Shown in pieces: positions 25,101-36,800 of a stretch of DNA of 42,450 nucleotides (position 1 is its first letter; each line of letters opens with the position of its first letter). The notes beneath the pieces were generated by a model. That model worked only from the letters and a program-made list of their open reading frames with translations. It made no database searches and was not told the DNA's origin. Location: the IMG/VR virus record IMGVR_UViG_3300049629_000649, positions 1-42,450 of that record; one strand, given 5' to 3'. Source of the DNA: a virus. Position numbers and translations under genes: made by a program.

Positions 25101-27395
25101 CCAACAGCTCAGCCTCGATACACAACTCCAAATATTTTCCGTGTATTTACAACATTCAAAGACGAAAAAGCTTTTGATATGAGCACACAGATTGAAGAAA
25201 TAATGCAGTCAGAAGAAGTAAATAATTTCTTAAATAAATATAAAGGTGGCGCAAGATTTAGGAGAGAAATAAAACAAGCTGGTGGAGATTTTGAAGAAGT
25301 AATGAAAGTTTTTGGTAGAAGCGACTCAGCATTTCAGGCACTTTTTGGAGCAGCATTTCAAAGAAAGCAAGAGGATGTCATTGAAGCTGGTGGAGATATT
25401 TTAGGTGTCTACATTAATAGATCTACAGCAATTAGTTCAACAATGAGGCAATATCGAGATTTTCTAACAAAAGCTGGACAAAATGATAAAAATATAACTA
25501 AGTATTTACTTGAGAATTTTCAAATAGGAATGCTGTCTGCTGAATCAGTTATTGACTTAGCAACAAATCCTGTTGGAATCCAACAGGCAATTGATACTGC
25601 AATGTCAACACAAATTGCAATAACAGATCAGATAGCTAAAGCTGATTTTCTTAATCAAGAAGGTGTTAATAGGGCTATAGCTAGACTAATGGGCTATCAA
25701 GGGGCAAATGCCGGAAGAATAACAGCAGATGAAATTGGACAACAGGGTATTGAAAATCTAGGAAAATTAATTGGTTTTAGCAGAGTGGCTGGCGAGCATC
25801 TTGGCATGGACCAAGAGCTCATGCTAGGAATAGATGAATATGTATTTACCAAAAGAGTGGCAGACAAGGATAAACAAATCTTACTAAAGGGTGTCATTGA
25901 TGAGATGAAAAGATCTCAAAATTTTTTTGGTGTTAATAGCTTTACCGCAAGAATAGAAGAACTTCAAAAAGCATATGACACACAGGACGCTACAGTTATG
26001 GCAGAAGCTCTAAAACCATTTTTGCTAAAAGCGAGCCACAAATATTCATCTCAAGCAAAAAACGCGCAAGTGGGCGAAGAACTATTTGGTTTTTTTGAAG
26101 TTACAAGAAAAGCTAATTTAGCAAATATAGATGATGTAATTAGAAGAACTTCAATTGTATCTGAAGATTCAATGAAGTTAGCACAGGCTTTCTTGGAGTC
26201 CAATAGAGATAAATTAGATTATATTTTTGGTACAAACCAAGAAGATCGAGCAGCATTTTCTGAACTGCAAAAAGCAAACTTCTACGCCAGATCAGATTTT
26301 TTGCAAGAAGATTTATTAAAGCAAATTGATGAAGCGTCACAATTAAAAAATATATCTATGGAAGAATTTACTAATGCAGTAGATAAATTAACACTAGGTA
26401 GTAGAGTTGATATTGCTACACTTGAATCAGTTACAGAAAATCAAAGGTTAGTTGACGCAGCACAAAATTTAAAAAATGCGAGAAGACTAAGAAACATTAA
26501 AGCTCTTGAAGAATTTGATCCTGCCATGGCTCAAGAACTAACAGACGAAATATTAAATAAAATTCAAGCAAAAAGGAAACTAACAACACGTCCAGCTCCA
26601 GCAACTTATAATGAGTTTGCAGAATTAATAGAAGAATTATACAGGAATGAGTTTGGAAATATAGCCTATCCAGGCATGATGCAGGATAGAAGTCTAATAG
26701 AAGCTACACAGCTTGCAATTGCTGGCGAAGCAAATGTGGACAGAATACCTAGCGAAACACTTAGGAATGAAGCTAATTTACAAGCTAGAATAATTAAGTC
26801 ACAGTTTGACAGAAGTGAGCTTCAGACTCAATTTGACATATTGGAACAACGTGGTACAGCATCTTCGGTTAAAGAATTGGAAGATCTTCTGTCTGGTGGC
26901 TCTGATGGCTCAAGATCAATATCGGATGATATGATTAGATCCGTACTAGATGAGGAGCCAGATGCTCCAATAACTAAAGTAAAATTTAAGAGATTTTCAC
27001 AGAAAATTAAAGATGGAGAATTTACAAAATTATTTAAAGAGCCAATGATAAAGAATAGCGTCCTTGCTATCGGTGCCCTTGCAGTAGGCAGTTTAGCTTA
27101 TTCCTCATACAAGGATAGAACAGTTGACGATATGACTGGCCCACCCCTACTGCCAGGTGGTTCCCCATATGAATCCAATTATCCAACAAGAATCCCTCAG
27201 ATCCCTAATATGTCTAATAGTGGATATGAGACTGGAAATAATTATGATATAAACATAAATGGATCACCTGAAGATGTTGAAAAATTTAATCAGTTGGCGT
27301 CAAGCTTATCTAATGGGAAAATTCGCACTACTATATTTAACAGAATTGCAAATGTTGCAGAGGACCCATATGGGTCAATAGCCTCGTCTTACTAG
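22146..27395 (+). CDS. Giant tail protein 2, tape-measure-like or ejected protein (1749 residues)
   Basis: A 1749-residue protein whose ATG shares a base with the stop of giant protein 1. It is mostly helical with many Lys, Glu, Ala and Gln residues. Long amphipathic stretches occur, for example around 400-560 (MQGLKATIDNMGLPADQREI, KSVEKMIQKELKRLEGFQTI) and 1350-1500. One clear hydrophobic segment is near the C-terminus, about 1634-1655 (NSVLAIGALAVGSLAYSSYK), followed by a Pro/Asn-rich end. I recognise no enzyme family. Two open readings: a second tape-measure chain working with giant protein 1, or an internal protein carried in the tail and ejected into the cell. Tight coupling to the upstream gene suggests similar amounts of both proteins. 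The exact role is unknown. Confidence 0.5.
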   Translation: MPNPISYHKSNFDFGVYKTTAEKVMAARAALRKTVYGLGKVIEVVPDGDNIKYVISGTGEEFDSMAPAIGRASTLFVTQNLSVTDPMIGNKVSGLGAILKDITNKNYTANQIKALEAAGIDIPNLRDLKMDIQIMSGGKGDAKSIVKRLKTLRERGEIHGISVMDDQGARVLNFRMGGKSLTALQSHLLLSVSGHNLADPDVFNKIFKDGDSNVLGDKLLKLSKRVRTLTSEREVAVAGADLSSILGGKTLKQSSFISDFQYEIMKKFAHEKVNGGEYKFGSSVLRRSSRVSEESLRSMAAYKGLKVEDYIGTYIGRLSNDQSTLLAEAINSYSPGKGVGGKNIKNLADHVKRYIEGSSVSTAAKENILKQFNDGASSAKSAVDGSSLLNSRFLTSYKKELKSRMQGLKATIDNMGLPADQREIARNEFNNLKNIFDQIKGSNLDDIIGRGYVAGIGDIKSSFTVGRDAFNVSVDIVKDVKSVEKMIQKELKRLEGFQTIGSITSTQQKAMAMLSGRLQRIKTAASAKDEIAAEQEIRKLDRYFKKELGRNEGTVKTVKPLKNLAAILSTEDIKTESGLARGVDQVLLAGFGHPRNEVFLDPISAAVHSDIFSDEATLSAMRNRGITKLNELEDVLRANILPQRLKKTLEQMVDQDIEALPNELRASRLRAKQLAQSILELHQSGVGPMESPKMMNMLVKLYSTQVLRERDGIIQPVIPEAMRFSVSTEARIPGDKRVLGKGFTGQGSPVKNLYTDYIDESGNAKQLSEELVSFRIKGKTMLFGGEAVGRIKDALGGFDLDDKGIIKMIRYQDDKGRSRVGFNMIRQPTAIEERLFARAYFDEDTLTGMFKKQDYFKSAAEDIKYGIRKMVDVESSDFDNVFLRGQTATSREAQRAAVLALENVIYGGQSLDKAFQDFGFAGISTGNVLTRTEDIAKRRRSLIESTIDTVYRQMESAGSTTVVNLTNADKIRIAREGMGSLVTTSPTAQPRYTTPNIFRVFTTFKDEKAFDMSTQIEEIMQSEEVNNFLNKYKGGARFRREIKQAGGDFEEVMKVFGRSDSAFQALFGAAFQRKQEDVIEAGGDILGVYINRSTAISSTMRQYRDFLTKAGQNDKNITKYLLENFQIGMLSAESVIDLATNPVGIQQAIDTAMSTQIAITDQIAKADFLNQEGVNRAIARLMGYQGANAGRITADEIGQQGIENLGKLIGFSRVAGEHLGMDQELMLGIDEYVFTKRVADKDKQILLKGVIDEMKRSQNFFGVNSFTARIEELQKAYDTQDATVMAEALKPFLLKASHKYSSQAKNAQVGEELFGFFEVTRKANLANIDDVIRRTSIVSEDSMKLAQAFLESNRDKLDYIFGTNQEDRAAFSELQKANFYARSDFLQEDLLKQIDEASQLKNISMEEFTNAVDKLTLGSRVDIATLESVTENQRLVDAAQNLKNARRLRNIKALEEFDPAMAQELTDEILNKIQAKRKLTTRPAPATYNEFAELIEELYRNEFGNIAYPGMMQDRSLIEATQLAIAGEANVDRIPSETLRNEANLQARIIKSQFDRSELQTQFDILEQRGTASSVKELEDLLSGGSDGSRSISDDMIRSVLDEEPDAPITKVKFKRFSQKIKDGEFTKLFKEPMIKNSVLAIGALAVGSLAYSSYKDRTVDDMTGPPLLPGGSPYESNYPTRIPQIPNMSNSGYETGNNYDININGSPEDVEKFNQLASSLSNGKIRTTIFNRIANVAEDPYGSIASSY

Positions 27396-27406
27396 GGTAA
27401 TGAACT

Positions 27407-27847
27407 ATGATCTTTGGTGCACGTAAACAAAATAGCACGCTATCTGCTGCTGGAAAAATAACTAAAGATACATCCTATAGAACAGAGAGTGCAAATAAAG
27501 TATCTGCCAAGGTAGTATCTGATAAGAATACTCTATCAAAAGAACCAACTAAACCAATTGAGACTGTAAAAAACGTAGGTGCAGATAAACAAAAGGGGTC
27601 CTACGAGGGCCTAATGCACAGCTCATCAACTGTAATACAGCCAAAAAATGTTGGTTATGATAATAAAAATCTACAAAAAGCTAGATATGATAAAAATGTA
27701 AATTTTTTAAATAAAACTAATATTAATAATATGTCTAACACTAGCTCTGGTTATAGTATAATGGATAACTATAGTAAATTAAAAATAGTAAAAAATTCTA
27801 GTAGTATGATTAATAATATAGTTAAAAACAATATGAGATTTAATTAA
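27407..27847 (+). CDS. Small low-complexity protein, unknown
   Basis: A 146-residue protein, ATG 27407, 11 bases after the previous stop, with GGG at 27395-27397 as a weak ribosome binding site. It is rich in Lys, Asn and Ser, strongly basic (KIVKNSSSMINNIVKNNMRF at the C-terminus) and has no predicted hydrophobic core, so most of it is probably disordered. I do not recognise the family. It lies between the giant tail proteins and the giant baseplate hub gene with 8 bases to the next start. A linker, assembly factor or baseplate-tape measure adaptor are possible. Its compact spacing within the operon, rather than domain evidence, supports that it is a real gene. Confidence 0.5.
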   Translation: MIFGARKQNSTLSAAGKITKDTSYRTESANKVSAKVVSDKNTLSKEPTKPIETVKNVGADKQKGSYEGLMHSSSTVIQPKNVGYDNKNLQKARYDKNVNFLNKTNINNMSNTSSGYSIMDNYSKLKIVKNSSSMINNIVKNNMRFN

Positions 27848-27855
27848 GGTAAACT

Positions 27856-30800
27856 ATGGCACTAAATGCAGTCACCAAACAGGCTCTTCAGACTCTTTCT
27901 GATAATAATAAAATTGATGAGTTAGTTAATATTCTAGACATATTATTGGAGCCGAGTAAAGTTACGCTAGAAGATGATAATGATGGATCAGCTGACAATT
28001 GGAAATATTTATATAATACATTATATGGTAAACTTTCACCAGAACTTGCTGGCGTAATTACATCTTTTATATTTTATGGTGAAATTTATCAAAAACCATC
28101 GCATCCATTTTACGATTTAGAATTACCAGAGTATGATCTGGTATGTAGAAATCTATTAGAGTATGATGAAAACGATCCATATTCTGTTAACAGTTTCAAT
28201 AGAGTTATAGCTGCCTACATAACAAAAATTGATGGCGCAATCTTTGATGATACAATCTTTTCGCAATACAAAGAAAAGCGAAATTTAGATTCAGATACCA
28301 GCGACTCTGAAGTAAGACAAGATTTTTTAAATGAAATATTTAATGATGATAATCTTGGAGTAAATGAACTAGACAGATGGCCTGCTATCGTTAGAACGTA
28401 TATTTCATTAGTCAAAGCTAGAATTGACAATTTTATTGGCTCTAACTATGATGTTGATATATTAGAGTCATTAGAAGAGACAATTAGCTCAGAAGACGAT
28501 GCTCTACCTGGAACTTCAACGCTCCAAAGTATATATGAATTTTATAATTTACAATACGAATATACAGCTTTAATAGCTAATATATTTTCCGGCAGACCCA
28601 GTCCGCTATCTGCTGATATTAATGGTGAGGTTAATGAAAGATTTAATTCAGTTTTTACCAAAATTGATACTACTCAAATAACCCAATTAGACAGTAAAGC
28701 TTTTACAAGTTTAATGAATAGAATCGAAAGGTCAGGATTATTAACCTTAGCCTCATACGCGTATGAAATATCCGAATTTGCTAAAAGAAGACTTCAATCC
28801 AAATTTAGTGTTATTCGGTCTGCGAGTGAATTTGTAGACCCTAAAGTGGACGTAGGATGGTTAACTCTTGCACAGCAGGTAACTGCAAACTTGACAACAG
28901 ATCCACTTCTATTAGCTACAGTTGATTATTATTTTCCTAGCCTAATTCAATTTTTCATAGAAGCAATAGCTATCCAAGGTGATTATTCTAATGGTGGATA
29001 CGGTGGTTCAGAAGACGATCCATTAAATAATCCAGAAGAAATGCTAAGAAGCTTGCTGGCGGCATTCGGTGTGAACGAAAGAGGTGAGCCCATTTTTGAA
29101 TGGGCATCAACTAGAAATACTAGTTCAAGAATTAAAGAAATAATTACAAAATCCCCTTACTTTAGAAGTAATATTCAACCGAATAATCCAGATATATTTC
29201 ACTTAAGAATAGGAGCTGCTAATTTTTACGTTCCTCCTATAACTATAGATATAAATACAACATTTAAAACTGGTAGCTTAACTGGATCAGCAATAAGACA
29301 AAAGAATAGTCCTAAATTCAATTCTGGCTATAAAGAAACTTCAATTAGAATGAGATTATTCTTTCCAAATTATGAAGAAATATGGGGATTAAATATAGAG
29401 GACGTATCGGCAATAGATCTAAATCAAGATATGAAAATAGATTTTAGATATGGTGGTGACTCTGAAATTAAAATAGATAAATTTTTATCATCACTTAGAG
29501 GCTTTATAGCCGCATTTAAATATTCGCCAATTCTTCCAATTAAGAATCAGTATCTTAATTCAATCCATGGAATAACAGCAGTTGCATTGGCTGGAATGAG
29601 TATATCTACAATTCCAAATTTCCCATTTGCCCTAGCAGTGGATTTAGAGTTATTAAATTTCAACCATGAACCATTTCTTCCAATGGTAAAAGATTTTAAT
29701 CAGGCAGTGCACTGGGGTAAATATCGCCAATATATGGGTAAGGCAGCAGGAGCAATGCATCAGTATGTTAACGAAGAATTTTTGATAAAGTCTTCTGACG
29801 CAAAAGATGCCAATACGGAAATAGTTACATCGTCCTCTTCTGGATCGCGGCCAACTGGATCACCAGATTCAATAGAAAGAGGAATATTGAACGGTGATAT
29901 TTCTCCATATGAAACTCAAACAGAAAATGAAGGCTTAGATGTACTTACTTATAATATTTTTGAAGAATGGAGAAATGGAAATCATTTAACGATATATACA
30001 CCAGCTGAAACACAAACAAAAATATTCCTACCAAGTACAGCATCTTTTAGATCTGCGGAAGAAAAAATCCTTCCTGATTTATCAGAAGACCTTTGGGCTG
30101 GATTCTTGAGAAGAGTTGGTATAGATATTAATCAAGTAGATGGTTATGGAATTTCATTAAGTGAAACTATAGATATCTCAAGAAATAATAATTATTCAAT
30201 GTCTACAAAAAACTTGCTAAAGTATTCTATTGATTTATTAACAGCTGGATTGAACGCAAGCTCAGAATCTGCTCAGGCATACTCATATTTGGCAACAAAC
30301 TTTATTCAAGAAAACTCAAATAAATCCATTTTCAATGGAGATGGTGGACAATCAGTAAAAGATTGGTTTAAACAATATAGCTCCCTTCTGGAAGAAGACG
30401 CAGATTATATTGCCCCTCCAGACGTTGGAGGACTTGACACATTAGATATTTGGACTTTTCAAGGCCAAAAAATTAGTGACGTATCGTTAACTTCAATGAA
30501 ATCTAGACTTATTGAAATAGCTAGAGATCCATCAATATTATTAGATTATATTGTAAGCGGAAAATCTGAAGCGCTTAGAAGGTCAACTGGCGTTCAGCCA
30601 GATGAAGAAAAATTAAAACAAGAAGTTAAGACAGCATTTAATGTTTTAGTTTATGAAAGATTTTTTGCAAGTGGACCCATTCAAGCACTTCTTGAAGCAT
30701 CACGTTTGAGAAGTGGAAATTACCATTTTAATGAATGGGAAGTTCCAATGTTGAGAGTTGATTTAGATCCATCATCAGTAATCATAAATGGTGTTACAGT

Positions 30801-33800
30801 AAGCATGCAAAACACTTTTGCAAAACTGCAAGTCCAAATGCACGATGAACCAACTTATCAGCATATTGGTGGTGGCGATACAAATATTAATATATCAATG
30901 ACTGTTGTTGGTGAAAAAGAATTAATAAAATTAAGAAATATATTTAATCATGTATCTGGATTAGCTAGATTAGAGCACGCTACTGGCGTAATTGGTTTTC
31001 TTGGTATCAAAAATATTATAACAGCATTATGTGGTGTCAAATATGTTCTTCCATTAAATTATTCTGTTAATACAATTCCCAATTTTCCGCACACATATCA
31101 AGTTCAATTAACTCTAACTGACTTTGATATTTTTCAGCAAAAAAGAGAAAAATTATCTTCAAAACAACAAGAAGATATGGTTAAGCATTTTCAAACTAAG
31201 AAAAATCCATTTCTTAGAATAAAACAATTATGGGGTGCATTTAACGCATATCCAGATTTTCCATTAGATGTAAAAAACGAATCTGGGGAAACGGTTGGTC
31301 ATTTAGATCCAGATTTCTATTTTAGAAGCTTTGAAATATTTGACAGAGACGTTGTTAATAGTTTTTCTAATGAGCAACCAAGAATTCAAGAATATAATTT
31401 TAATAACAATATTGATGAAGCCGACCTTTTAAATGAAGCTGGCAAGGCACAAAAAGTTCTCGATTTCATGAGACTATATAGGGATTCAACAGATATACCT
31501 GGTAGTAATTATATTACTAAAACTGAATTAGTGGAACAAATGAATGACTTCATAAAAGATAAAAATATGACAAGATCAGAATTTGTTCATTTAATAAGAC
31601 TTGTTTCTTCCTCTGAAACAACATATGACGCAGAAATGAAAATAAACTTTTTAACAGACTATATTTCAATCAGCGCAGAAGCTAATGAAAATAACCCATT
31701 CTTAGAAGCATTAGATCCTGCTCCATTTGTTCAGGGTGAGATTAGCCCAAATAGTATATCTCAACGAGTAGCAATAGAAGCAGCTCTTTCCGGTGATTAT
31801 AGTCTTTATGAAGAAAATGATGAAGGTAATTTGGTTAAGGAAAAATATGTAAGTTTTCATCCAGATGAAGTTGATTTTCATAAACAAATATTTACATGGC
31901 CAGCATCTAGTAGTGAGGACATAGAGTCCAATAGAATACCCGCAATGCTGCAAACAGCAATCGGTACACATTATGGATATGTAGAAAGAGATACTGGTAG
32001 ATTCTACTTAACAAGTGGTGGAGAAAATGTTCAAATAGATTCTGGAAGAGTAACTCTTAGAAATAATTATGTCGTAGATTCTCAAATTCCAGAATACGGA
32101 AACACAACAGTAAACAGTATGGTTCCTGGTGCTGTGTCATTAGATAAATATCAAAAAGCATATACTGGAGATGTTTATACTCACTGGGAAACCATGATGG
32201 TTGACTCAGCATATAGAGATGTTTCCGGACGTATGTTACGGGCATTTCCCACCTACATGCTATGGCTTATAGATGAAGGTGGATATTTTGCTGGCGTTAA
32301 ATTATTTGATAACTTTTATGGACTACAATCAATTATAGATTTCTCAGTAGTATCTTCCGAAGATCTACTGGGTGATACTCTTATTTTTAGATTATCTAAT
32401 CTATATGGTAAATTAACAACCAAAGAGTCTGACAAAATATTTAATCCAAACGTAGAAGAGCTAGATGAGGAGATGTCTTTAACTGAGGGCCTATCTTCTA
32501 TAATTGATCGAACATTAAATATATCTAGAAATATTCTTTCTGGAATGAGAAATGAATATATAGTAGATATAAATAATATTAGATTAAAGCCAGGAGTAAG
32601 AGTTCACCTAAGAGCTGGTTATGGTTCTAATCCAAATTCTCTTCAAACAATATTCAATGGCGTTATTACCAATGTTGAACAAGGTGAGATAGTTACAGTA
32701 ACTGCGCAGTCTGATGCAATTGAGCTTGGTGCAGTTGTTAACTCAGTTAATAAAAATGGCCATAGTGGTAAAATTGATGGCGGTATAGATACTGGAATGT
32801 ATTTGTCTGAGCCAAGAGATTTAATGGTTAGACTTTTATCTATGGGTTCATCTAGAACAAGAGAAGCTTTAGCTAGAGCAACAAATGGAACTATATTTTC
32901 CGAGAATCGCTTTGGAATAAGACACTTTGGAATGATACTTTATGAACCACTTACTGAGACTGAATCACAAAGAGCAGACGCTATGCGGGCAAGTATTCAA
33001 GGTGCGGCAACTATCGTTGGAAGTGGAGGAGGCGCATTAAATGCCGCAGGAGGTATAGCTTCAGGATTCTCCTTCAACTATAGAGGAAATACTCTAAGCG
33101 CTATGTGGCAGTTATGGTCAAACTTTGCATCTGAGGTTGACTTAGAAATATTCAAAAGAAATATATATCCAGGAAATGGAACTGGAATGGCACAGTTCTT
33201 GGGAGGAGACCTAGATGATGGTTGGTCTACAGCAGCCTCTCTTGTTCCGGCAGATATGCAAAATGAAAGATTAGGTTATACAAAACGCTTAACAGATTTT
33301 GCATGGAATAGGTTAGTTATTGAAAGTCAAAATAATACACCAGGTTCCAATTTATCTATAGAAAATTTAGTTGAAGACAACAAATTAATCCAATCAACAG
33401 CAAGAGGTAATTTTGTAAGAGGCAGCTTGTCTCTAGGTCTAATGGGCGTAGGTTTAGCTTTTGGTGGACCTGTGACAGGAACATTATTAACTGGCCTAGG
33501 TTTAACAGGTATATTATCTGGTAGAGGCGGAACAAATTTATTTAGAACTTTAGGAATTATTTCCCAAAATCCAGATGATGACTTAAAGGGATTTGATGAA
33601 GTATCATTTAGGGCGCAAACCTATATGAGAACTGTTTGGGATATCTTTCAGACATGCGCTAGATTACTACCAAACTATATAGTTGCTGTAAGACCATTCG
33701 AGGATAGATCAACAGTTTTCTACGGAAAGCCGCACTGGTTATACACATCTGGTGTAGTTCCTGTAACAATGGGTTTTCCTGGTCAAGAAAAAGCTGAAGA

Positions 33801-36800
33801 ATTAGGTATTATACTTCCACAGGAAAGAAATGCCGACAGTGATCTTATTAGTATCTTAGATAGAGTTAACAGAGAAAGTAACTCCTACGCAGATTACTCC
33901 GCATTTTTTGCTGCAGCAGAACCAGATGAAACGCTAGAAATGCTAACAGTAGATTTATTAGAGTCTACTGGCATATATGCACCAAGCCAAACTCTTGCAG
34001 GTAAAGTCTTAAACTTTTATTCACAACAAGCAAGTACATATAGAAGTACACAATACTCTGATGAAGGCCCAAACGTAATACTTGCAAAAATTCCAGTAAC
34101 AAAAGGTTTTGCAAACGTTGGGTTACACTTACCAATTGATATAAACAATAACGGTTCTACGGCAGCAAGAATTGGTGATATATTTAGTGTACATAAACAA
34201 ATTAACAACCTAACACCAAGATACTCATTCCCATATTTTATTGCAACAAGTAAAAAATTGCTAGAAAACTCTTCGACTATTAACAGTGAGCTAGATGAAC
34301 TCTTTGGAGATATGGTGTTCGATGATTCACCTGATGAGGATTCATATAACAATCTAGCGCAGTTAGCCGCATATGAATTTAATTTTTTTCTTGAGACAAA
34401 ACAAACATTGATACCTTCAGAGGGTAGTGTAAATTATGAAAATATCCTTAATCTTTTTGACTTAAATCAAGCTGCAATAGAAAGTAGTCTAGCTAACGGA
34501 ATAGATGCGACTACTGAATTGATAAGAATGCCCCTGCCAAATATAGGAACAGCTGGCGGAATAGTGCCAAATGCAGATGAGGAAGATTTAAGCTTTGAAT
34601 ATGATCCTGAAATATTTGGTAAGCTGACATATCAAGAATGGGGAAGTCCAAAAACCGTAGAAGATGAGCAATTCTATATTGCCATGAGATGGCCATATAA
34701 TCCCCCTACAAGTTCTGGTGATACCACAACATTGGCTAAGTTTAAAGAAGAATATGGTTTTGAAAACTTGTATGGAAGCGCTGAAGACTATAAAAATAGA
34801 AAAATTTTAGTATACAACCCAGTGAATAGAAGGTCGGTAATATGTAGGCCAGCTTATTTTTTGTGGGGAGAAGAAATAGGGGACATACCTGACGTAAATG
34901 CAGACCTCAATGTAGATGCAATAGTTTCGCCAGACGCAGCTTTTTATTTAGGTATTATTACAAGAGCTTCATCGGATTCTAGTGATGTAGAAATGGGTAC
35001 TGATGATATATTTGCAGTCTTTGCTACAAGTGGATACAGAGTAACACCACTTGCACAAGAGTGCCTATTCGCTTTTGTGCCAGATAATACTCCGCTAGGA
35101 GTAGTGTCACCCTCTATAGCGCCAGCTATCAATTTTAAATTGAAAGACAAAAATGGCCTAGATATAGATGATGACTTCCATTATACAATTGGATTTGGAA
35201 CATTCACCTCCGATAACGCAGATTCTGCATTAATTGCACAAGAAAAAGTTGAAATAATACCTAGTCAGGATGGATCTGTTTCTCCAGGTGCTGGAGGTCG
35301 GGCAGTTTATGGGTTAAACAACTCATTGTCTAATTTGACTCTATATGGAACAACATATGTTGATAGTATAGAAGGATATGAATTTGGTGGCAACATATTA
35401 AAGAACACAAACGCCAAAACCTATTTTCAAGCAGTCTTAGACGCAGAGTATGAAACTCTTGAAAGAAGAAAATTATGGGAGATACTTGACGCCGAAAAAT
35501 CATCGACTGATGGAAATTCAAACAATAATAATAGAGTTTCCTTTGCTCCAGCATGGGATCCAGCCGATTTAATCGGCATAAAAGCAAGATCATATTATGA
35601 TGAGAATTATGATCCAAGTGTTTCCGTAATAGCAGGTGATGGTAGAACTCTAAATCAAGCTACTGATATTTGGGATCAATTTAGGTTTGGATATCATACC
35701 TACGAAAGTGTAAAGCAAATATTTTTTGATACTTTTGGACTAAACGCTGATGACGACACTCCATTCCCCGCATATCTAAAAACATTAATAAATCCAAATT
35801 CATTATCAAATGAAGAACCAATTGAATATTTTAAATCTATAAAATCTGGAGACAACAATGCCATAGATGAATTTGCAATTTTACTTGGATCTGATTATTA
35901 CCCAACGCTTTCTACGGAAGAAGGTTTTATGGGAATAGCTAACTTAACAGCAAAAGGGGCATATGAAGAGGCGGTAGAGTATATTAGAAAAGGATGGATA
36001 GACGCTGGCTTAGACGAGGGTGGATTAATTAATTACTTTAATACATCAATAACTAGGTCATTAAAAGCTTTTGGCGAAATGTTTTTCTCTGGTCAATCAA
36101 TACAAGATATATTCAAATTCAGTTTAAGTTTAGAAGATGATGAAAGTTTAGAACAAATTTTAAGAGAAAAAGTAACAAGCCCAAAACAACTGTTTTTAAT
36201 TTTAGTTGGACTATTCCGTCAAAGATTATGGGAAGAAGCCTATGGTAGAGCTTGGCTTGTTCTAAAGCCAGACAGAAAAAAAACTGGAGCAGAAGACGAA
36301 GGGCAATGGAGCTTTAGGCCAGTTGATAAAGTGTTCAGGGCATTTATTAATCCATATACAGCATTAGCTAAATCAAGTAATGGGGCTAAATTTACGCAAC
36401 TACTTGTGTCAACTAGAGGTGAAGGTAGCAGTACTACTAATATCTTTGGAGATATTGCAAATGGGGTATCCGATTTCTGGAATGACAATATAGGACCAAT
36501 ATTTACAGCGATTGGCGATGGTCTAGGCGCACTAATGTCCATGTTCCAGTTATCTATGCAGCAATTAGGTTTTGCCCTAGGTGAAGTTGGAAACTTTAAA
36601 AAACAAGCCCATATTCTAAATAAAGTTTTAAACGATTCAATTTATTATTCATTAGGGCAAGAAGGCTCACTGCTTAGAGCAGTAGATAATCCATTTACTC
36701 GAGAGTATGGCGAACCAGTTATTGAGATTAGAGAACCATTCCAAAGAATACATTATATTAGTTCATTTTCTCATATTATTTCAAATCAAATACAAGAAAA

